DNA from: Sycon ciliatum
Taxonomy: Eukaryota > Porifera > Calcarea > Leucosolenida > Sycettidae
DNA length: 64,000 bases
Assembly (NCBI RefSeq): GCF_964019385.1
Contig: NC_088647.1
Location: 5,280,375 to 5,344,374 of the forward strand
Reading direction: 5' to 3'
Within the stretch, counting starts at the first letter, position 1; every line of letters begins with the position of its first letter. Below, in pieces: positions 51,876-62,000 of the stretch. The position numbers and the translations under genes were made by a program. The notes under the pieces were generated by a model that saw nothing but the letters and a program-made list of their open reading frames with translations, was not told the origin of the DNA and made no database searches.

Positions 51876-54800
51876 TCTGTATACGAAATACATCACAAGT
51901 TCAATTCTTGAACGACACGGTGTTTGATTTATAAATATACTGCTGCAACAAGGCAATTCTACTGCCAATGCCAATGGCAGAAGCATTTCCCCTTGTTGAA
52001 GGATTTGGATTCGAATTGGAAAACATGAGCTCAATCTGTGGCACAATACCTTTGACCATGTTGACAGTGTTCTGTGTGTCTATCTGTATACATACAAACA
52101 CTCGCCGAAGCAATATCTCAAAATTGGAGAGGTGGGGGGGGGGGGGGGTAAGTTGATGTGATACCGTGACAGCTGGTCTACACTTGGTTGTAAACTGGAA
52201 ACGCATGCCTGTCTGGTGATTTAAACTTGGGCAGTACAGCTGTACCGTACAGTTTATCATGAGCGTTAGCCTTGACTCAGCTAACGCGAGTTAGCAGCCA
52301 GCCCAGCGAGCTGGCCCAACCTGCACGCATGCGCGAGTCACGTGGGCACGCGCCCCTTCAAAATCCTGTACAATGTCTCTTGCATGTCATTGCTGTTTGG
52401 ACTTTCAAGCGTGCAACTTGCGGAACATGTGTTCCCAAACAAGTTCCAAGTGGATGTTGTTCACTACACTCGTACATGCTAGATCCTCCAGATCTCTATG
52501 TACAGGACACTACTTTGCTATTGCCTATAAAAATAGAATATTAAAATACACGAGTCACAGAAAAACCACGCGTCTTGATTGTCGTAACTTAAAGTTTCAT
52601 GCTATATAGCAATCTTCAGAAAACTGATTACGGTGATGCACAGCTAGTATGGTATTTATACAGCAGCATAGGAAGGAATCTGTGAAGGTTTGAGGTCTGG
52701 TGGGTGCAAAAAGTCCTGGATGGAAAATGTGCCAAACTCACATGGTCCGTGAGTGAGAAAAGAAATGAAATATGATATGGCAGGAAGGCAAGCAAGGCTG
52801 TGTGAAAGGATGATAATGATAATGTGGCTTGCCTGTAATCACAATCATGTAGGTGCAAGATGCCACACACTTTGGTAAGCGCTTAAAATAAGTTGGAGGA
52901 GGGGAGATACTTGCTCTTCAATGCACCAACAAAACAGGTGCAAGATGGAAATTTTCAAGCGCTGTGATGGCTATAGGTGCTTAGAATGGGCGAGGAACAT
53001 GAAAAGAAATGACCACGATGACGCGACGTCAAGGGAGGCTATATGCAAGATTAGAAAGGCTGCAGACGGGTGCAAATGGCTGTCGCGCGTCATGTAGCTG
53101 CAAGTCACGTGACTCCGTACCCACCAAGCAGGAACTTGGCAGAGTGCCTGCACTTTGATGAATATTAAAATACTAAATAGTTCACGGTTTGCAGAGACTC
53201 GCCTTGACCGAGTATTCTGCATCCGAAGGAAAGCCCCCATCCTCAATGATCTATTGCCTATTATGTATTGAAATTATTTAGTAGGCACTTGCTAAGCCGT
53301 GTACACTTAGTTGGTTGGTTGGTCACATGGTTATCATGTGCAGATTTCATCGGCCCTATCTGTCCTCCATAAGGGTGCATACAGAAGTGTACAGTTACAA
53401 TGTACATTGTACTATGTACTATGTACAATGTACTATGTACTATGTACTATGTACTATGGTGAAACACTGTTCATGTAGACAGGCGTACTGCTTTACCGGT
53501 CTTGTGAAGGGGCAACCTCAGGTAAGATATCTTCTTTATTGATATTATAGTGTAAATCTACCTGTTTTCATCTTGCACTTAAGAAGAAAGGCCGGGTGGG
53601 GTGCTGGGCATATGAAAACGGTTTCGTATTGAAGTACAAAACAATATATTCGTTAAAACCCTTTGCAACCGCTAACCAACTGGCTTGAACTTGCAGCAGT
53701 CATCTTCATCGAAAGTAGAAAGAAAATGGTGCAGTCACGTACACTTCAAAATGCGTACTGCTGTGGTCTGCAATGTTCCACTCACTTGCGCGACCAGCAT
53801 CCGCTACATTCTCCTTCTCTCCTTTGCAGCCTGAGTATGCTTGTCTGGCCTCTGGGTTGGTTATGGCATGCCATCCTTACTACTACAGTACCAAGCTCTT
53901 GACATTGATTCTATGCTAGCAGTTGACACTCGCTGACCTTTGGTCTTGCTAAAACACATGTCCCTCATCTACACTAGATTGCAGAATCTTTCCAAAACAC
54001 TGTCTTGAAGCAAAGGAGTAGAACACCTACCACCACATGCTGCCTTCAAGCTGCCCAAGTGCAATTGTGATCATAATGCAGTGACTGAATAGTTTATATA
54101 AGGGACCGTGACATTGTTTGCGCTGAAAACAGATGCAGTGCATTTAGAAACAGTTAGTACGGAAAGTCTTTGGTGCTACTGGTCAATGACTCATTGTGAG
54201 CAAAGTGTCCAGAGCTACCAATAGCGGCACTGAATGTTGGCCGAGCACTGACTTTTCTTACTGTATCCTACATGCATGTGTTGAGATGCATGTTGCTATA
54301 GTACCAGCGTTTCAATCTACATACAACGTCTGGTGGATGGACAGTGCAATCCGAACGGATGAATACCACAGTGCCAGGTAGCTGTTAGGTAGCCCTGTGC
54401 CTGTCATGATGCACAGTGGGTGCTGCATGATACGCAAGTATACACCTGAGCCCTAATCCGCACTTCAGTGGCTCGCACTGAGTAGATATAGACACAACAT
54501 TTTGATCAGGTGGCAATGTGGCAGGAATACTTCTTACCGTGTTGCAGTGCAGACTTGGTCCAAGGATGGTTGTCCACAATGTCTTCAGTGTGAAGGTGGT
54601 GGAGGCCGGCTTGATGACCATCGCATTCGCACTGCTGAGTCGTAACACTCTCTCCACCAGGGAGTAGTAAAATTCCGGTATTTTACTACTCCCAGCTGCT
54701 CTCCACCCGTGCAGTCTCCAGGTTTTCTGATCCTGCAGGCAAGCATTAGCAGCGAGATACTGATTGGCACTTGGATTGAGTCTGGGCATGCACATCGTCG

Positions 54801-57800
54801 GTCTTACATCCTACTCCACACCCTAGCAAACCGAATGCCATGATTGTAATTTCTAGCGTCTGCTACGAAGTTTCCAACTCACTTACCTACAATGGCTATA
54901 AATGTAACAAAAGGCACTTGTAGATCTACCGGCAGTCGTCACCTCACGCAGACTTCGGACACGATCGCGCGATCTGTTCACACTCGTACCGTGACTTCAC
55001 AGGAGCATTCGTCAGTTGGCGCTGGGCGAGGAAAGGGTAGAACTTCCACTCTGAAAATTCGCACAGAGGACGCTAAAATGTGGCAAACCTAGCAGAATAT
55101 TTGCATTCAGTCTACGGTGCCGGTGCTCAGCCCAACTCAACTGTGTGGATGTGACCTTATCAGGCTGTGTGGCTACATAATCATGACCAGACATTAGAAG
55201 CTGTAGATGGTCTGGGTTCTACACAGGAGGTTGGTTTACGTCGCACAGAGCAGAGCTAGCTAACAAGATTCATAACTACACTGAAACTAACGAAACTAAA
55301 GACTCAGTAAAGAGGAACCTGAAATGCTGTGTGTCGCGTCCGCCCCAAGCAAAGGACTTAGCCAAAGCCCAGGCGTTCCTCAGTTGGACTTGGTTTCGGC
55401 TGGCAGAAGTCATTGCAGTTGTGACATTATACATGCGCATGAGACCTTGACAAGAGCATTATTCAACAGCTAGCCAGCCATATGGCCATGGCATATGACT
55501 GTAGGCTTTGTGAACTGCCGAGGCTACCATGGCTACAGGGTTTGTACTGCAGTTCTGTAGCATAGCGGTTTTACGGTCTCACTCTCAGTGACCGGATTAT
55601 AATTTTTTTTGTAGTCCAGTTTGCATTGCTTGTGGCAGTTGTGCGCGCCTGGACTGGAGGCAGTTGTGCTGACTTGGAAGTTGAGGACAGGTTTTAGACT
55701 TGTTGCACAAGCTGCAGAGTGCAGGGGAATTTTTTGGTGTGCGTGCTACTGCAGAGGAGGACAACGATTCGCGCGTTTACAGTTTCGATTCTTGTCCAAA
55801 ACAGCCAGGATTGCTAACAAGTGACAGCCAGACTGACCATGCGAACGTAAGTGACATGCACGTGGTAGTATAGGGCTTGAAAGTGATGACGTCAAAACGG
55901 CCAGGGAGTAGTAAGTTGACATCAGGGAGTAGTACAATACGGTATTGTACTACTCCCTGGTTGAAATCAGATTTCTATTTTGGATCCACTAAGGTGTGAC
56001 TTTGCTATTGCCTCAGTATGTGGGTGCATAGCAACTCACTCATGTCGTATGCAGGGGTGACTTTTACTTCGCCACCAGTTGTAACCCCGCCCCCAATAGC
56101 CAAATCAGTCAGTTTCACTGGCTACATCACCCTGCTGTGAGTAAGACGGCTTGACGTGTGCTTGGATCCATACAAAAACTGGATCCAAGTGGATCCAGTT
56201 TTTGAATTTTTGAAATTGTTGCTAAGCTGTGATGTAGCACTTTCAAGCCCTATTATTACTAGCAGCTAGTACAGTAGATGCACCTGTACAAAAATACACC
56301 TAATATCATGCGGCTCTATACACAAATGTAGAATGCATGCTGCTTCACATTGCCGTCTTGGCAGGATATGTTCCACAGACCACTGAATATATCTGTGAAT
56401 GACGGTGCTGTGGCCATACAGCCTGCCCAGTGCAAGTTGTTATATGTACCATGATGTACAGGGGAAATACCAGCTGATACTAGTGCATGGCAGAATGGCA
56501 CAGCCGTGAGGGCATGTATCAGAACAGGTATTGCCCACGACTGATCGCGTTCAAGTGCAGTAGAACGCCGGTTATCCGGATGTCAACTATCCGGATGATG
56601 ATTATCCGCATTGCCTGGTAGGGCTGGACAAATAATCATTAGCAGGTTCTTCAAGGTTTTTGCTGATTTTCCCCACTCGGGGCACCATTCAAGCGATGCA
56701 CAAGATGTATTGAGACAGGTTGGAGTCGAAATGTATAACGATAGTGTCATTTTGAAGAGCTGACGTGCGCCTAGTTCCTGTTGTGCTGCCGAAGAGAATG
56801 AAAAATGATGAAAACATGCGGGAATATGCATGTTTAGACAGATGTTTGACTGCTCCCATATCCGACTATTCTTCTCATCCGAACTTCCTGGAGACAGCCT
56901 GTGCCCCAAGGGGTGCGGATAATCGGCACACTACCGTATTTCACTTCAAACTTCACTGAGTTCAGCAACACAGGGAGGCTAGTATGTGATCACATCATCA
57001 TCATCAGTTCAGATGGTCTGTATGTGGGAGCAGCTAAGCTGTGGTCTGAGGGCAGCAATGCAGTAGTAATGTAATGCCCTTTCCCTCTTTTTGCCACGCC
57101 ATGCTTCACGCCCATAACAATAATAATAATTGGTGATTCCACTATACTCAGTGCACATAAGCAAATCTGCTGACTTGCTGCTAGGACATTCGATTCAAAC
57201 ACACCTATGAAAGGAGAAGCTCCAAAAGGGGTCATGGTATGGATGTGGTGACATACTCTTAACCGTCCAGTTCACGGCTTTGCTCTGATCTGGAAATGTC
57301 GATGCCATTAGGAGTTTCTGCACCAAGTAATCACTCTGAACACAAGCCCTGATAGGGGCATGCAGTATCAACAAATACAGCCCACACACATGCACCCTGG
57401 TTTGTTCTTGACTGTTCTCATGACAACACGAATGTGACACGTAGTACAACCAGTGCATCTGGGCACTCCTGTGCAGTGGCCCTAGCCGACAACAAAATCT
57501 GAAAAGAGAACTAACTTACTTTGGCTCAGCGACCCAGGTTGTGAACGCGTACAGCGCAGTACAGTGGTGCGGCAATTGTCTACATACCATTGTCCCAAAG
57601 TGTCTTTTCCAGTAGCCACTACTGTACAGTCAACAGTCCCCCCCTCGCATACACACACACATAATACATGCATGCGAGTACATACTCGTATATACCGTAC
57701 ACACTTTTCAAAACTATCCCCAAACTTTGTAAGTTACGTCTCGGTCTTGCTTGTGGCCGCTACATGCACGCAAACTGCTTTAGCAAATTAACATTCCTGC

Positions 57801-58984
57801 TATGCCAGCCAATCAGCACTGTATTCTGAGCCTGTTTCACACCTGTCTGCATACAAGTAGTGTGTACTACAATGTTACAGTGCATGTAGTTTTAATAGAG
57901 AGGTTAAGCTGCACGTTATTTTTGACGTGACGGAAAGTTCCGCTCGCGTTATTTGGCTTGCACGTTGGAAACATGTGAGAGAGCGACCTCTCACTTTGAA
58001 ATTTGGCGTTCAACGCTGATGATCTATTTAATTATAATACTTAATAAGCAGGATAAGCTGCACGTTATTTTTGATGCGACACGAAAATTCCGACCGCGTA
58101 TTTGGCTCGCACGTTGGAAAATGCGCGAGAGCTGCCTCTCACGTCGAAATTTGGCGTTTCGCACCAAACGATGATCCATTTGATGTGAAATTGTGAGTCA
58201 CGTCAAGAATTACATGCGCAGCTTAGCCTCTAATAATGTGCTTAATAGCTGCTTACTTTCGACGTCTGCTATTTTAGAATCATTCGTGGAAGCAAAAGAA
58301 CCATGCTTGGGGAAGAATCCGGGTGATGACGGAGAGATGTGAAATGGAGACTCAAGTCATGCCGTCACAGCAACATCACAAAGAAGCCAGCTGGTCCTAC
58401 CAATGTTGTTCTGAAGTAAGTGATACATACACTGGTGCTAGTAGTCTGGTATGCACTCAAAGTACCAAATGTCCTGCCTTTGAAACAAGTATCAGAATCA
58501 TTGTCTTATGTACTTAAACAACGTTTACTCCAGGCCCACGGGTACACACACGTGCATGCGCACTCACGTATTCATGCGCACAAACATGAATACTAATGCT
58601 GCCACGCATACACCTGCATGTACAACAACGTACCCATACGGACGCATGCACAAGCAATTGACATTTTGAGGTTGGGGTTGCCATGACTTCTCTTTGAGCG
58701 AGAGAGCTTGAAAGCTCAGTGCCGTCGCTATCCTGTTTTGCCTAGATTACCATGTGTGTTATTCAAACTGATAGATACGTCTTTGCAATATAAAAAGATG
58801 TACCCCATAATCGTATTGCAAAGACGTTTCTATCAGTTTTAATAACGCGCATGATAACGTTAATCTAGGCCAAAACAGGATAGCGACGGCACTGAACTTT
58901 CAACTTTCAAGCTCTCTCGTTTCACGTTATGGTGCTAGATTGGATTGGAGCCTGTGGGCACTTGAAAACAAAAAAAAAGACTCT

Positions 58985-59035
<51 letters not shown>

Positions 59036-62000
59036 CGTAGCTCTCTCCCTTTTGAAATTCGCTTCCATAGAATTGGGCACCATTGCCCGTTTGGCCTTGC
59101 GAAGCAAAATAAAAATCAACAACAACAACAATCCCAGGCAGGCCCGGACATGCACATTGTACCAAGTGGTCATTTCACGTTATGGTCCTAATTTTGTTTC
59201 TTTTCTTTTTTCCACACATAACATGGCATTCGAACCCGCACTATCGCCCTGCATGCACTCCCTTCGTACACTATTTTGCGTTGCGTACGTTACGATCCTG
59301 CTGTTGAGAGCCCCATTTCAATATGTGGCCAGCTGTCTTTTACGGTACGGTACGAGACATGTACGTGACAGTGCCAGGCACATCACATGGTTTGTGCCGG
59401 CCCTATGGAACACACATACGCATTCAAGTGCTGTGGAGCCTGGCTAGCACCAGACACTACTAAAGTAACGTATTTTGCGTAGCTTGAGGAATATGCTCAA
59501 CGCAGTTAGTAATCTATAAATAGTATGTGATGATAGACTGGTTACAACGACGCAAGAGAAAATAGTTGCGCCATGATATCACCACATCCAATTGTCAGCG
59601 ATTCACACTGCCCACCAGGGCAGACGCACAAATTGCCCACCGAGACCTAGCCCGCAGCTGCCCACCTTGGGCCAATCACATGAGCGGCCACAGAGGCCAA
59701 CATCCAGCCCATTGTGGGCTGAATGATAGTGTCAGCCGTGGGCCGCTAGCATACTCTCACTGCCCACTAAGGGCGCACAAATGTCCAACGCGGCCAGCAA
59801 CCTGCCCGACGAGGACGTATGAACGGCCGCCGAGGCCAGCAACCTTCCCACCGAGGGCTGAAGCAAACTTCCCCGCAAGGGATAAAGTGTACAGCCCACC
59901 GAGGGCTGAATCATACTGCCTGTTCAGCCAATTAACAGCCACCAAGGACAACAACCTGCCAGCCAAAGGCTGAAGCATATTACCCACTGTGGCCGGTCGC
60001 CTACTGCCAAGTGAGGGCAAACAAACGACCAACGAGGCCAAGAACTCGCCCCGCTGAGGGCTCACACAGCTGCCTGGCATGAGGCATCACACTACACACA
60101 CATATACAAGTACAGCATGAGTACATGTATAACTATGTAGAATGTTTGTCAAGTACTTACATGTACATGAATAAAAGATTTGACCCGGTTCGGGGGATCA
60201 AGCCGTGCCACGGAAAATGAATATGCGACCACAGAGAGAAAACAGGGCAGCATATGACACTGGAAATCAACCCGTGACTCAAGGGTAATACTTATATAGC
60301 CTAGCGAATAGCTTGGATTCGGTTGCAGGGGAAATGCAACAGCAAGCTCGGAATTCTTCGAACTTCAACTACCAACTTCAACATGCCTACATGCATAGAA
60401 GGAGACAAGTAAAATATTGGTTAAAAACACTCAAGTACTCACACGAGTGCACCGTGCCGATGAGTTCAAAACTATGTACACTATCATTCCACTGTGCCTG
60501 GCGAGCAATGTGCAGCACAGAACATGCAACAAAGCTAGCGTACAAAGAACCGGCTCGAATCCGGCAAAACCACACGGAGCTGACATCTCGATAACCAGCA
60601 TCCTGGTGCTTGTGTCCACTGCCTTCTACCTGTCAACACAGCTATTCCGTGTATTCTGCCTCACTGCAACAAAACAAAAGTCGTATAAAGAAGCACACAA
60701 ATCCAAATCAATTTTAAAGCAATCGTCTTCATCCCCAATCTGATGGATACAAACGCTCTTCCTGGGATGTGCACAGAGGCGCTGCTGTTTTTAAAGGAGC
60801 AGCTGGAAAATCTGAATAAATACAGTCCTTCTCCCCCCCCCCCCCCCCCCACTGTGAAGTACATTGTAGTTATCCAGTTTGTGCTACAGGGCTGAGGGTG
60901 GTGTACATTTGCAGTTCACAGTTTTGTTTACGTTCGTTACGAGTGCGAAGGCTGTTACCGACGGGTGTCTCAGTTTCTTCATTCATTCTGATGAAACCTG
61001 GTCAAGTGACCATCCGTGGGTTTCAGCAGCCTCCTGACCTGTTACACCACTATTATTCTTAGACACCAAATCTTAGTCAAACGTGCAAGGATGAACGGCC
61101 TGGTTTGCATTAAAGACCACCTGCAGTGTTGGTCCAGGCTTCATCTGTATGCGCATCATACAGTGTTGCTCACTGCACAGTCCCTTCAACCATGAATTGA
61201 GTACTACAGTTACGTTTGGAAAGTATAGACATCCGGTTTCTAAAAACTGTTAGGCCAGCAGCATCTATACCACATTAAGCCTGTGACCACTTTGGGCGTG
61301 AAATTTCTGAAATAAATCGGGCTTTTCACTCACAGACTGTTCTGTACATGTGGGTAGAGGTCTACCAGAACAATCGCAATCCATGTAATCAACGCATGTG
61401 CGACACTCAGTTGACAACCACTCACACACCAACGGAAGCAGAGATTCTCACCCTCTGACAATGTGTACTCTTGCATGCACTACATACCATATACACTGTA
61501 TGTCATACATCACACCATGCTCACGCGTACACTGGACCATGTTAGATATCAGGCATCGGATCAAACCAGACGAGAACCGCATACAACAATGTGCGTAAGT
61601 AATAAGCAAGCTGAACTTTCATAACGCACGTGTACTGCACAACATAAAGTTTTTAAACTTTCATAACACACGTGTACTGCACAACATGAAGTTTTAAAGC
61701 TCTACACACTGTAGATGGCGTATACTTACAGGAGAGCTGTGCGGATCAGGTTACGATTCTCCGGAGCACTGTCCTCTAACTGTGTACACAACTCATCAAT
61801 GGTCAGCCCTTGTCTCTCCACAATCAGATAGAGGATGATACAGAATACGCTAGTGACTCCATGTCCACTGCCAGTGATCGTTTCTTGGTGTTTCCCATGG
61901 AACACGCGCAAAACATTTCGATAGTTGTTCTTCAGATTCTTGTCCACCAGTTTGACTGCTGCCTTGCCCAGCTTTCCTGCAGCAATCAACGATAAAATAC

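Larger units (their letters stand above)
51866..57252. other. ROCO-B large intron, part 1
   Basis: Contains a poly-G run (about 52134), about 950 bp not found in A (about 52235-53215, rich in GCGCATGC and ending in a SINE-body fragment), a TACTATG minisatellite (53395-53458), the conserved short ORF (53830-53706), the palindrome near 54657-54696 and the B-only MITE 55873-56250. No firm exon. Confidence 0.5.
57412..61729. other. ROCO-B large intron, part 2
   Basis: Collinear with A 36575-40754: the element 57898-58232, the foldback 58700-58920, then a B-specific (CT)n run, the GCCCACC array (about 59580-60075), the antisense ROCO fragment (60752-60822) and a poly-C run (about 60833-60850). 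No firm exon. Confidence 0.5.
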
